Shown here in pieces: positions 8,621-17,535 of a stretch of DNA of 64,000 nucleotides. How positions within the stretch are numbered: the first letter of the stretch is position 1; every line of letters starts with the position of its first letter. Below the pieces are notes generated by a model. That model had not been told where the DNA came from, did not search any database, and saw only the letters and a list, made by a program, of their open reading frames with translations. Source of the stretch: CAWAHD01 sp963781785 (GTDB lineage Bacteria > Planctomycetota > Planctomycetia > Isosphaerales > Isosphaeraceae); contig CAWAHD010000004.1 in the NCBI GenBank assembly GCA_963781785.1, forward strand, positions 834,099 through 898,098, written 5' to 3'. A program made the translations under genes and the position numbers.

Positions 8621-9379
8621 TCAAGTCCGCGCATGGGCAGGGCTGGCCCATCTCATCAGATCATCCACGCCCACGGAGCGATAAGTCATGAATACTTCTC
8701 CCGCTTCGAATCCCGCCGTCAGGCCCTGGTATCGATTCATGGCTTCGACGCCACGGAAGATGCCGGCCTTGCTGGCCGGAAACTGGGTCTGATACGCGCG
8801 AATGGCCTCGAGCTTGACCTCAAGTGTCGAACCGATGTCGGCAACAATGTACCCGGATGCCTCGGGCAAGTCCAACCCGTGCAAAGCGATCGGGAAGCTG
8901 AGCTGGTTCGTAACCACGTGGGGGAGCGTGCCGTCGAAGTATTCATCCCACTTGGTCAACCGGCTATAGAAGACGGCGGCGTCGGTGATCAGCATTGCCT
9001 GGTAATGGTCGGGAGAGGCGAGCACGGTCTTGCCTCCAAACCCAAGGACGACCTTGGGCTTCAGGCGGCGAAAAACCTTGGCAAGCGCGATCCGCGATTC
9101 GAAGGAATCGAAGAGCCGGCGGTTGGGCATGTTCAGGTTGATCCGCCGGTCGACACCCAGGATCTGGGCGGCACGTTCGGCCTCCGCCAGCCGGACCTCT
9201 GGCCCCGGAGAGTGGGGTGTCGGCTCGCCATCGGTCAAATCGATGATACCGATAGCGTAACCTTTACGCGCCAGTCGAGCCAGGGTTCCCCCGCAGGCAA
9301 TTTCGACGTCGTCCGGGTGGGCACCCACGGCGATCAGGTCGAGCTCGGACTCCGGCGACGCGGCCATGCGATTGCTCAT
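8621..9379 (-). CDS. PIG-L family deacetylase (BshB/LmbE-like)
   Basis: The 252-residue protein has the family signature AVGAHPDDVEIACGG near the N-terminus, where His-Asp-Asp bind zinc and act in catalysis. A second metal ligand is expected in SPDHYQA (about residue 124). LmbE/PIG-L enzymes remove acetyl groups from N-acetylglucosamine-type substrates, and the length and the MPNRRLFDSFE region resemble BshB1 of bacillithiol synthesis. The substrate here cannot be decided: no BshA or BshC gene is in the window. It stands apart from its neighbours by about 100-200 bp. Confidence 0.88.
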   Translation of the reverse strand: MSNRMAASPESELDLIAVGAHPDDVEIACGGTLARLARKGYAIGIIDLTDGEPTPHSPGPEVRLAEAERAAQILGVDRRINLNMPNRRLFDSFESRIALAKVFRRLKPKVVLGFGGKTVLASPDHYQAMLITDAAVFYSRLTKWDEYFDGTLPHVVTNQLSFPIALHGLDLPEASGYIVADIGSTLEVKLEAIRAYQTQFPASKAGIFRGVEAMNRYQGLTAGFEAGEVFMTYRSVGVDDLMRWASPAHART

Positions 9380-9501
9380 CTCCTAGACACGCCGAACGGA
9401 TCAGCCGTCGATCCAGCACAATTTCCAGGCCACCATTCTTCCCATTCCGGTCTTCTAGTGGAAGAGACCACCTCAACAAAGGATGAAGGATGAAGGATGA
9501 G

Positions 9502-10773
9502 TCAATCCGCCGATTGTTCGCGCTTGGTGACGGCCAGGAGGAACGTCGGCGCGATGGCTTCGAACCGCAGCCTCTCCATTTGCTCGATCCCCCGGGCGAT
9601 CGACACGTTCCAGACCCTCACCTCACCGGCGAGGGTCTTGAGGATATGGTAGGCGGCCGCCAGCCCCTCGATGGTCGCCACGTTGACCGCCATGCTTCCG
9701 CCCTGGCATAGCCTGGAAAAGGCCGTGCTCAATACGGGGTCAACCTGGCGTCCGGTGCCTCCCACGAAGATCGCCTCGGGCTCGGGCAGGCTCGCCAGGC
9801 TTTCGGGTGCTCGCCCGGCAACCGTCCGCACGTTCGGCACCCCGAACGACTCGGCATTGGCCTGGATGAGCGCGATGTCGGCTGGCTCGGGCTCGATCGC
9901 GTACACGACGCCCTGATGAGCGAGCTGGGCGGCCTCGATCGCCACGGAGCCCGAGCCGGCGCCGATGTCCCACACCACGCTGGTCGCTCGGATGTCGAGC
10001 TGCGCCAGCGCGATTGCCCGGACCTCCGCATAGGTGATCAACGCCCGCTTGGGCAGCGCCTGGGCGAACGCGTCGTCCGGGTTTCCGAACAACCGTCGCC
10101 GGCCGCCTTTGCCGGCGCGGTCGGGCCGGTTGGGCTTGCGAATCAAGATGAAGACGTTGAGCGGGTTGAACTCCATGCCGGGCAGTTGGGAGAGCTCGGC
10201 CTGGGTGACGCGCTCGTCCGGCGAGCCGAGGTTCTCGCAGACGTACGCCCGGAAGTAGTCGATGCCCCGCTCCAATAGCTCGGCGGCCAGCCGCCCCGGG
10301 GGACACTCTTCGCTCGAGAAGAGCCCGATCTTTTCGGCGGTGCGGATCCGGTCGATCAGAGCCTCGATCGGCCGGCCCGCGAGGTTGGCCAGGTAGGCGT
10401 CTTCCCAGCTCTCCTTGATCCGCGCGAAGGCAAGCTGCATGCTGCTGACGTGCGGCACGACCTCGAACAGGTCTTTTCCCAGCCGGTCGCAAAGGTAGCG
10501 GGCCACCCCGTAGAACAGCGGGTCGCCACTGCTGACCAGGACCGGGCTGCGCCTGGAGAGGGCCTCGCGCACCTGTTTGAGTGCCACGCTCATCTCGGCC
10601 TCAAGCACCACCTTGGGCCCCGGCGCGCTTGCGACGAGCGTCAATGTGGACGCCGCGCCCAGAATCAGATCGGCCGACATGACAAGCCGCCGCGCGGGCT
10701 CGGTCAAACCGGCAAGCCCGTCGTCGCCAATCCCGAGAATCACGAGCTTCGACCGGGCTTCACTCAACGCCAT
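9502..10773 (-). CDS. cobL: Precorrin-6Y C5,15-methyltransferase (decarboxylating)
   Basis: The protein is the fused CbiE+CbiT form (about 423 aa). The first half is a tetrapyrrole methyltransferase (VILGIGDDGLAGL, then SSGDPLFYGVARYL). The second half is a CbiT-type class I SAM methyltransferase (WDIGAGSGSVAIEAAQ, then IFVGGTGRQ). It methylates C5 and C15 and decarboxylates the acetate side chain of precorrin-6Y in cobalamin synthesis. The ATG at 10773 is preferred over 10815 because family similarity begins right after it. No other cobalamin gene lies in this window, and I saw no cobalamin riboswitch in the upstream 500 bp. Confidence 0.92.
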   Translation of the reverse strand: MALSEARSKLVILGIGDDGLAGLTEPARRLVMSADLILGAASTLTLVASAPGPKVVLEAEMSVALKQVREALSRRSPVLVSSGDPLFYGVARYLCDRLGKDLFEVVPHVSSMQLAFARIKESWEDAYLANLAGRPIEALIDRIRTAEKIGLFSSEECPPGRLAAELLERGIDYFRAYVCENLGSPDERVTQAELSQLPGMEFNPLNVFILIRKPNRPDRAGKGGRRRLFGNPDDAFAQALPKRALITYAEVRAIALAQLDIRATSVVWDIGAGSGSVAIEAAQLAHQGVVYAIEPEPADIALIQANAESFGVPNVRTVAGRAPESLASLPEPEAIFVGGTGRQVDPVLSTAFSRLCQGGSMAVNVATIEGLAAAYHILKTLAGEVRVWNVSIARGIEQMERLRFEAIAPTFLLAVTKREQSAD

Positions 10774-11364
10774 TGTCCTGTGGAAACAAAGTCTCTGGGG
10801 ATTGTAGTGCGGCACAGAGAATCATAGCCACTAAGAAGAGAATTAACAGCCACCGAGAACCAGAATGAACTCCAAAAGGCGAGCACAAATGCCACAAATC
10901 CACACAAATAAACACAGCTCAACTCAACAGGAGTCAATCAACCAGAAACCGTCTTCACGCCGGGCCATCGGGCTCTTCAACCAGATCGAAGCGCCGGAAC
11001 ATTCTCAGCGCATTTTCATCGCGTGAGACTCGGATCATATTAATATGTGTTTCGGGACTTGCTATGGATCCATGCGTGCATGCGTGTCGTTTGGCATTGG
11101 ATGCTTGGCGGTTTTCGAGTTTCGCGGAAATAATTCGCGGTGGGGGCATTTGCGTATCGTTGCGACTTTAGTCTTTTGTGGATAAAGAGTTCTGTCACGA
11201 TTTGGCGACGATCCGGTCCAGGTGCCTCTTGAATCGGCGTTGGATATGTTGCTAGAGTGTTGGATCAAAAATAGGTCATCAGTGAGGCGGAGTGAATACG
11301 TTTTTGCTCAGGCCGAGCTGTGTTGCTTCCTGAGTTATCAATCGAACTCACGTCGGGAATCGCC
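10774..11364. other. AT-richer intergenic region, no gene supported
   Basis: This ~590-bp gap separates cobL (leftward) from the fatty-acid-like cluster (rightward), so promoters of both must lie here. It is clearly richer in A/T than its surroundings (for example 10840-10930). No tRNA, riboswitch or conserved reading frame was recognised. Confidence 0.5.
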
Positions 11365-11937
11365 ATGCGTTTCGTGTTGATCGATCGGATTGTGGGCGTG
11401 GAGACGGGTCGTCGCCGTCTGAACGGCACTGACTCGTTTTCGAGTCCGTACCCGTCTCTGGTGGCCGTCAAGAATCTATCGCTGGCGGAGGAGTACCTGA
11501 GCGATCACTTTCCCGGGTTCCCGGTGATGCCGGGCGTGTTGATGCTGGAAGCGCTGGCGCAGGCCGGTGGCTGGCTGATCCGCGAAATGGAAGACTTCTC
11601 GCACAGCATCATCATTTTGAAGCAAGCCAAGACGATCAAATACGGAAGTTTCGTGGAGCCGGGCCGTCAGCTTGAGCTCCGGGTCGAGATGATGTCATAC
11701 GACCCTCATGACTGTTTGTTCAAGGGCGTGGGTGTGATCGACGGCCAGGAGATGGTGAAGGGGCGGTTCACGCTCAAGCGATACAACCTGCGGGAGAAAG
11801 ACGCCGAGCTGCATGCGACGGATTCTTCAATCGTCGCGGGTCAGCGCGACCTCTACTCGACCCTGCGAAAAGGCTCGGTCGGCGCCCGAGCAATCGCGCG
11901 CCGCCCCGGGATCTCGGAGTTGCCGGCCCCGGCGTAA
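11365..11937 (+). CDS. FabZ/FabA-like 3-hydroxyacyl-ACP dehydratase 1
   Basis: This is a single hotdog-fold domain of about 190 aa. The active-site helix region reads DHFPGFPVMPGVLMLEALAQ: the His of HFPG and the Glu of LEALAQ are the FabZ catalytic residues. The start at 11365 (MRFVLIDRIVGVETG) is chosen over an upstream GTG at 11320 because it aligns with the start of the second dehydratase (MRWIWIDKFLEF) at 12753. It is the first gene of the ACP/ketosynthase cluster and would dehydrate 3-hydroxyacyl-ACP intermediates. About 45 C-terminal residues look unstructured. Confidence 0.87.
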   Translation: MRFVLIDRIVGVETGRRRLNGTDSFSSPYPSLVAVKNLSLAEEYLSDHFPGFPVMPGVLMLEALAQAGGWLIREMEDFSHSIIILKQAKTIKYGSFVEPGRQLELRVEMMSYDPHDCLFKGVGVIDGQEMVKGRFTLKRYNLREKDAELHATDSSIVAGQRDLYSTLRKGSVGARAIARRPGISELPAPA

Positions 11938-12194
11938 GCGGTTTGCCGATTCTGATGGTGTTGCAACGATTCGACGTTTTGCTCATGATACGTCCGAAAT
12001 TCCGACGGCGGCGGGTCTGGCAGCCCGTGCCGGAAGATTACGGCTGCGCACTCTACCCTCCCTTGTTTCGCCCCTCTGAAGTTGGACATGCGATCTCGCC
12101 GACGATTAAGGGAAGCGAATCGAACAGAGGCGCGTGTTTCCCCGTTTCCGGTCCGGGATTGGACGGGCAATCCCATCTTGTTCTTGAGGACACA

Positions 12195-12579
12195 ATGCCT
12201 ACCTACGACGAGATTTATGGGAAGGTCCAGGCCACATTGGTGGATGCGCTGGGCGTGGACGAGGAAGACGTGACGCGCGAGGCCACGCTTCAGGGAGACC
12301 TGGGCGCCGAGTCGATTGATTTCCTGGATATCGTGTTCCGGCTGGAGCGCAATTTCGGAATCAAGATTCCGCGTGGGGAACTCTTCCCGGAGAACCTCAT
12401 GGCGGATCCGGAATGGATCGCCGACGGCAAGCTGACTCCCAAGGGCGTCGGCGAGCTCAAGGCGCGCCTGCCGTTCGCTGACCTGAGCAAGATTGCCGAT
12501 AATCCCGCTCGACCGGATCGGGGACCTTTACACGGTCGAGATGTTGGTTCAATATGTTCAGAGCAAGCTCGCGGCCTGA
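12195..12579 (+). CDS. Acyl carrier protein (frameshift near 3' end)
   Basis: The product starts MPTYDEIYGKVQATLVDALG and carries the 4'-phosphopantetheine attachment region LGAESIDFLDIVFRLE, with Ser as the modified residue. It is longer (about 128 aa) than a housekeeping ACP (about 80 aa), which fits a specialised ACP of this cluster. The nominal frame runs on to 12590 with an unlikely tail. From about 12512 the +1 frame gives LDRIGDLYTVEMLVQYVQSK and stops at 12577-12579. I therefore infer one extra base near 12508-12512. The 5' region 11938-12194 shows no separate gene. Confidence 0.85.
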
Positions 12580-12752
12580 GTCATGCGTGAATGCTCGCCT
12601 GCATTTGCGTTTGGACAGAGCCGGCGGTTTGGCAACGGATGATGCGGAGAGCTCCGCCGGCGGGAGCGGTTTGGAAATCGGCTTGTACGGCCGGAAGAGC
12701 CTGAGCAGCCGGCCGTGCGCGAGTCTGGTTTTTTCGGCGGGTATTCCACGCA

Positions 12753-13300
12753 ATGCGATGGATCTGGATCGACAAGTTTCTCGAGTTCCGAAGCGGTCAG
12801 TTCGCCCGGGCGATCAAGAACCTGACCTTGGCCGAAGAGCATCTGCACGATCACTTTCCGGGCTATCCGGTGATGCCGGCCTCACTGATTATCGAAGGAT
12901 TGGCACAGACCGGGGGATCCTGGTCGGCGAGGCGGGAGGTTTCGCTGAGAAGGTGGTACTCGCCAAGATTCCTCGCGAAGAGTTCCACGGAGTCGCGTGC
13001 GCGGGCGACCAGCTCATTTACGAAGTGACGCTGACGGACCTGCGCAGTGAAGGAGCCGTCGTTTCAGGAAAGGCGTTCCTGGACGGCGAGTTGCTGGCGG
13101 AGGCCGAGATCGTTTTTGCCCACCTTGACAATTCCCGAGCCAATCAAATCTTCGGTCCCAAGAACTTTGTCTTCACTCAACAATTGCTGGGAGTGCTCGA
13201 CCTGGCAAAAGCCCGGGAGCGGGCGAGGCTGGCAGATGAGACGCTGGTCGAGCCGTCCGAGTCCAATGGTCAACCGCACGACCCGCGATCGGTTCCCTGA
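12753..13300 (+). CDS. FabZ/FabA-like dehydratase 2 (one frameshift)
   Basis: The N-terminal frame from ATG 12753 has HDHFPGYPVMPASLIIEGLAQ, including the FabZ-like His and Glu. At 12914-12918 (a run of five G) the frame breaks. Adding one G joins it to the +2 frame, which continues with ILVGEAGGFAEKVVLAKIPR and further hotdog-fold sequence to the stop at 13300. The joined product is about 183 aa. Having two dehydratases in one cluster suggests different roles on the growing chain, or a heterodimer as in some polyene and polyunsaturated lipid systems. Confidence 0.82.
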
Positions 13301-13314
13301 TGCCACTCGAGCGG

Positions 13315-13345
13315 CCCGACCAGCCGGCCTCTTGTGCCGGTCGGG
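13315..13345 (+). terminator. Hairpin downstream of dehydratase 2
   Basis: CCGGC (13324-13328) pairs with GCCGG (13336-13340), and CCCGA (13315-13319) pairs with TCGGG (13341-13345) around a 7-nt loop with one bulge. There is no T tract after it. It could be an attenuator or a structured intergenic element. The rest of the 290-bp gap before the next start shows nothing else. Confidence 0.3.
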
Positions 13346-13591
13346 ACGGCTTTCCAGGATGTTTACGAAAAATTTGAGCGTTGCATCAAGTTTATGCCGC
13401 CCTGATCGGCCTTCGAAGTCATAATAGTGAGACGAACTGAAGCGATGGGAGGGGTTAGTCTGTCCAGGCTTCGAGGACAAACGGTCCAGAGTGGCCGGCC
13501 GACGGGCAAGACGTCCGTGTGCCGAGAGGATGGGTTGGACCGGGCTTGACGACGATCGTGACCTGCCACGCCGAAATCCGACGAGTGATTC

Positions 13592-14926
13592 ATGTTTGGG
13601 TTCGAACGCCGTGTGGTCATAACCGGTCTGGGCGTGGTGACTCCCCTGGGCGATCGTCCGGAGCGAGTCTGGGCGGCCCTGTCGGAAGGCCGGGGGATGG
13701 TGCGCCCGCTCGAGTCGTTCAAGATTGCCGGCCTTCCCAACGATGCGGGGGCCGAGATTCTCGATTTCGACCTCGAGACCTACGCCCTGCCGAAGTACCG
13801 CAAGGCTTTGCGCAAGAGTCGGAAGTACATGGCCCGCGACATCCAGCTCGCGGTGGCCGGGGCGCTTTTGGCCGTGCACGACGCGGGCTTGACCGAGGGG
13901 GGCGTCGATCCCTCCCGGATCGGAATCGACCTGGGGGCCGGTCTGATTTCGAGCGAGCTCGACGAGCTGCGCCGGCGATCAGTCATGCGACGCCGAATGG
14001 CAAGCCGTTCGACTTCCAGCTCTGGGGCCGCGAATCGATCGGGATGATCGAACCCATCTGGCTGCTCAAGTACCTGCCGAACATGCTGGCCTGCCACATT
14101 TCAATCCTGGTGGACTGCCAGGGTCCGAGCAACACGATCACCGAGGCCGACGCTTCTTCGAACCTGGCGATCGCAGAAGCCGCGCGGATCATCGCGCGGG
14201 GGCGGGCCGACGTGATGATCACGGGCGGGGCCGATTTCGAAGATCCATCCTCTGAGCGTGGTGCGGATGGCACTGCTCGACAACATGTCGCGGTGGAGCG
14301 GGGAGCCGGGCCAGTCGTGCCGGCCGTTCGACCGGCGGCGCAGCGGCTGGGTGCCAGGGGAAGGTGCGGGCATTCTGGTGCTCGAGGAACGAAGCCACGC
14401 CCTGCGGCGCGGCGCTCGAATCCACGGAGAGATCCTGGGCGGCGGCTCCGGCTCCGACGCCATGCCCAAGGGCGGCCTGGATCCCGACGGCAGCGGCACG
14501 GTTGTCGCAGTGACGGCGGCCCTCGATGAAGCCGGCCTCTGCCCGGCCGACATCGGCCACGTCAACGCCCACGGATCGGCGACCATCGTTTCCGACCTGG
14601 CCGAAGCTCGGGCCTTGCGCCGGGTTTTCGGACCGATGGGCGTGCCGGTCACGGCGTTCAAAGGGTACATGGGCAACCTGGTCTCCGGCTGCGGATCGGT
14701 GGAGCTGATCGGCAGCTTGATCGCCGCGAATCGCGGGCGGATTCCCGCAGTCCTGAACTGCGATCAACCGGAACCGGAAATGGAGCTGGACCTGGTGCTG
14801 AAATCGCCGCGCGCCACGCGCAGCCCGGTGTTCGTGAACACCAACCTGACGCCCAACGGCCAGGCCGCGGCCCTGGTGGTTCGCGGCTGCCCCGGTGAAG
14901 CCGGTGGTCCCGGATCGGAGAAATAG
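13592..14926 (+). CDS. Ketosynthase-like protein lacking catalytic Cys (CLF-like; two frameshifts)
   Basis: The start MFGFERRVVITGLGVVTPLG is a typical FabF-type thiolase N-terminus. Homology passes through three frames, with breaks near 13975 and 14240; the joined protein is about 444 aa. At the nucleophile position the sequence reads GPSNTITEADAS where active enzymes have TACA: the Cys is replaced by Asp (codon 14149-14151). The first His is kept (VNAHGSA), but the second is Asn (GYMGNLVSG, codon 14675-14677). Loss of Cys and one His is what defines chain-length-factor (KS-beta) subunits of type II polyketide synthases. The intact ketosynthase next door would be its partner. It probably cannot condense on its own. 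Confidence 0.83.
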
Positions 14927-15020
14927 AAATTTCCGTCGCTCCTTGTCGGTCGTTTGTGATTTGTCGAGAGAAACGGTGGTCGCCCGGGTGTGCCAGGGCG
15001 TGAGGCGAGGGTCGTTGTTG

Positions 15021-16307
15021 ATGCGGCGAGTCGTCGTGACGGGTATGGGAATGGTGACCCCCGTGGGTCGCGACCTGGAGACGACCTGGTCGGCCTTGCT
15101 CGCCGGCAAGAGCGGTGTGGGCGAGATCTCCCTGTTTGATGCGCGTACGTTTCCGACCCGGATCGCGGCCGAGGTTGCCGATTTTCGGCTGGGCGATTAC
15201 CTTGAGAGCTCCGCTCGCTGGTCCGAGCACTCGCGGAACAGCAAGTTCGCCCTGGCCGCCGGTTCGATGGCGGTGAAGGATTCGGGGCTTCTGGAGTCTT
15301 CGCCCGAGGTCGATAGGGCGCGGTTCGGAGTTTACCTGGGGTCGGGCGAAGGCCAGCAGGACTTTCCGCGGTTCGTGAGCCTGGTTTCGCGGTGTACACA
15401 CGATGCGCACGTCAACACCGGGGACTTCACTCGATTAGGGGTCCAGGAGCTGCACCCGATTCGCGAATCGGAACAGGAGCCGGGGACGCCGTCCGGCCAT
15501 CTGGCGGGCTTGTTCCAGGCCAAAGGGCCCAACGCCAACTGCCTGACGGCCTGCGCCGCCAGCTCGCAAGCGATCGGCGAAGCCTACGAGCTGATTCGCC
15601 GGGGCAACGCCGACGTGATCCTGTCCGGCGGCACGCACAGCATGATCCATCCTTTCGGCGTGACGGGGTTCATCCTGCTGACAGCGCTGTCGACCCGCAA
15701 CGACGAGCCGGAACGAGCGAGCCGGCCATTCGACCGGGATCGCGACGGATTCATCCTGGGAGAGGGAGCGGGGATGCTCGTCCTCGAAGAGCTCGACCAT
15801 GCCAGGGCCCGAGGGGCGAAGATTCACGGAGAAATCATCGGCTACGGGTCCAGCTCCGACGCGTTCCGGATCACGGACAGCCACGACGAGGGCCGCGGTG
15901 CGATCGCCTGCATGAAAGAGGCACTCGAGGGCGCACGCCTGGACCCGAGCGAAATCGACTATATCAACGCCCACGGCACGAGCACCTCGGTCAACGATTC
16001 GATCGAGACGCTGGCCATCAAGCGCACCTTCGGCCAGGCGGCCTATTCCGTCCCGATCTCCAGCACCAAGAGCATGATGGGCCATCTGATTGCGGCCGCC
16101 GGCAGCGTCGAGGCGATTGTTTGCCTCCTGACCTTCCGGGACGGGGTGCTTCCCCCCACCATCAACCTCGAGAATCCCGATCCCGATTGCGATCTCGATT
16201 ACGTTCCCAACGCAGCACGGCGCACAAACGTCGACGTGGCTCTTTCGAACAGTTTTGGTTTCGGCGGACAGAATATTACGCTCATCTTGAGACGCTTCTC
16301 TGATTAG
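15021..16307 (+). CDS. Beta-ketoacyl-ACP synthase (FabF/KS-alpha-like)
   Basis: The 428-residue protein begins MRRVVVTGMGMVTPVGRDL and has the full Cys-His-His set: TACAASSQAIGEA (Cys codon 15552-15554), INAHGTSTSVND and STKSMMGHLIAAAGS. It condenses an acyl primer with malonyl-ACP. The ATG at 15021 is chosen because family similarity starts there; an in-frame start at 14895 would add 42 unrelated residues. It lies 94 bp after the Cys-less paralogue, and the pair resembles KS-alpha/KS-beta of type II systems. Confidence 0.93.
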   Translation: MRRVVVTGMGMVTPVGRDLETTWSALLAGKSGVGEISLFDARTFPTRIAAEVADFRLGDYLESSARWSEHSRNSKFALAAGSMAVKDSGLLESSPEVDRARFGVYLGSGEGQQDFPRFVSLVSRCTHDAHVNTGDFTRLGVQELHPIRESEQEPGTPSGHLAGLFQAKGPNANCLTACAASSQAIGEAYELIRRGNADVILSGGTHSMIHPFGVTGFILLTALSTRNDEPERASRPFDRDRDGFILGEGAGMLVLEELDHARARGAKIHGEIIGYGSSSDAFRITDSHDEGRGAIACMKEALEGARLDPSEIDYINAHGTSTSVNDSIETLAIKRTFGQAAYSVPISSTKSMMGHLIAAAGSVEAIVCLLTFRDGVLPPTINLENPDPDCDLDYVPNAARRTNVDVALSNSFGFGGQNITLILRRFSD

Positions 16308-16410
16308 TTGATCGTGGCCGCCCTTTTGCCGGGTCGGGGCCCCTTTCTGGCCCTGTCATCGGGGGTCGCTTGTCTGGAGCGCCCCGGGGCCCGAGCTGGA
16401 CGGCACGATC

Positions 16411-16415
16411 AGGAG
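16411..16415 (+). promoter_or_regulatory. Shine-Dalgarno AGGAG deciding a GTG start
   Basis: AGGAG lies 8 nt before GTG 16424 and supports that start over the in-frame TTG at 16370. Confidence 0.6.
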
Positions 16416-16423
16416 TGAGATCC

Positions 16424-17509
16424 GTGATTGGCCTACAAGATTCGTTCACCTGGCTCCTCTTGGGGCTGTCGGTTTTGAGTTTCATCTGGGTCGTCTTCGT
16501 GCTCTATCTGGCGGTCAAGTACACGCCGGTGATCAGCCGGATTTTTCAGACCCAGCCGCCGTTCCTGCCGCTCCGACTTGCTCCCAAAGAGTCTGGTGAA
16601 GCGATCGACATCCCGGTGAGCGACGGCCTGCGGCTGCGCGGGAGCATGTTCCGCGCGAGGACCTCCGAGCAGGCGGGTTTGATCGTGTACTGCCACGAGT
16701 ACTTGAGCGATCGGTGGAGCTACCACCCCTACGTCGATCGGCTGCGCGATCTCGGATTCGACGTGTTCGCGTTCGATTTTCGAAACCACGGGGAAAGCGA
16801 CCGCGAGGCAGGGTACACGCCCATGCAATGGACGTCGGACCGCGAGGTCCGCGACCTGCGCGGCGTCCTGGCACATTTGCGATCGCGGCCCGATCACGAT
16901 CCGGCCGGATTCGGGCTGTTCGGCGTCAGCCGGGGTGGCACGACGGCCCTGGTCGCCGGCGCGCTTGAGCCCGATATCTGGGCCGTCGTCACCGACGGAG
17001 CGTTCCCCACCCGCGGAACGATGGTCACCTATATCATCAAGTGGGCCGAGATCTACGTGAAAAGCGAGTTCCTCAGGCGCGTGGTCCCGACGTGGGTCTA
17101 TGTCGTCCTGGCGAACTGTGCACGGCGACAGACCGAAAAGGCGCTCAAGTGCCGTTTCCCCAGTGTGGAGCGAGCGGCGTCGCGACTGGCGCCACGGCCC
17201 TGGTTTTTGATCCACGGCCAGAGCGATTCTTATATCAGCCCCGAGATCGCGCGCGATCTGTTCCATCACGGTCGAAGCTTCAAAGAGCTGTGGCTGGTGC
17301 CGGAGGCCCGTCATAACCGTTGCCGTGAGACGGACCCGGACGGGTACAGCGCTCGCGTCATGTCATTTCTCGAGCGTTTTGCTCCGCGGCGGCCGATCCT
17401 CACCGAGGCGATGCCAGCCTTGGCCCGCGAGGCGGTCTCCGGCCAGTTCGCCATCCCCTTGGCTTCGGCCGAGCTAACCAGAGAAGTCGCGTCGCCCATT
17501 TCGGGTTGA
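16424..17509 (+). CDS. Membrane-anchored alpha/beta hydrolase
   Basis: The GTG start at 16424 is supported by the upstream AGGAG. An N-terminal transmembrane helix (TWLLLGLSVLSFIWVVFVLY) is followed by an alpha/beta-hydrolase fold of about 300 aa: the oxyanion region CHEY, FDFRNHGES, the nucleophile elbow GVSRGG (Ser), the acid region IHGQSDSY and the His in EARHNR. It lies inside the cluster and its stop abuts the GH3 gene. It could act as a thioesterase/esterase releasing or trimming the acyl product at the membrane, but the substrate is unknown. Confidence 0.85.
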   Translation: MIGLQDSFTWLLLGLSVLSFIWVVFVLYLAVKYTPVISRIFQTQPPFLPLRLAPKESGEAIDIPVSDGLRLRGSMFRARTSEQAGLIVYCHEYLSDRWSYHPYVDRLRDLGFDVFAFDFRNHGESDREAGYTPMQWTSDREVRDLRGVLAHLRSRPDHDPAGFGLFGVSRGGTTALVAGALEPDIWAVVTDGAFPTRGTMVTYIIKWAEIYVKSEFLRRVVPTWVYVVLANCARRQTEKALKCRFPSVERAASRLAPRPWFLIHGQSDSYISPEIARDLFHHGRSFKELWLVPEARHNRCRETDPDGYSARVMSFLERFAPRRPILTEAMPALAREAVSGQFAIPLASAELTREVASPISG

Positions 17510-17535
17510 CCAATCAGTCGGGGCCTCCTCGAGCG

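Noticed and set aside
8633..9493. Plus-strand frame opposite the PIG-L gene
   Set aside because: No family features; the minus strand carries the AHPDD motif and full-length homology.
10774..11000. Cobalamin riboswitch upstream of cobL
   Set aside because: No B12-box or adenosylcobalamin-aptamer-like helices were recognised; the stretch is simple AT-rich sequence.
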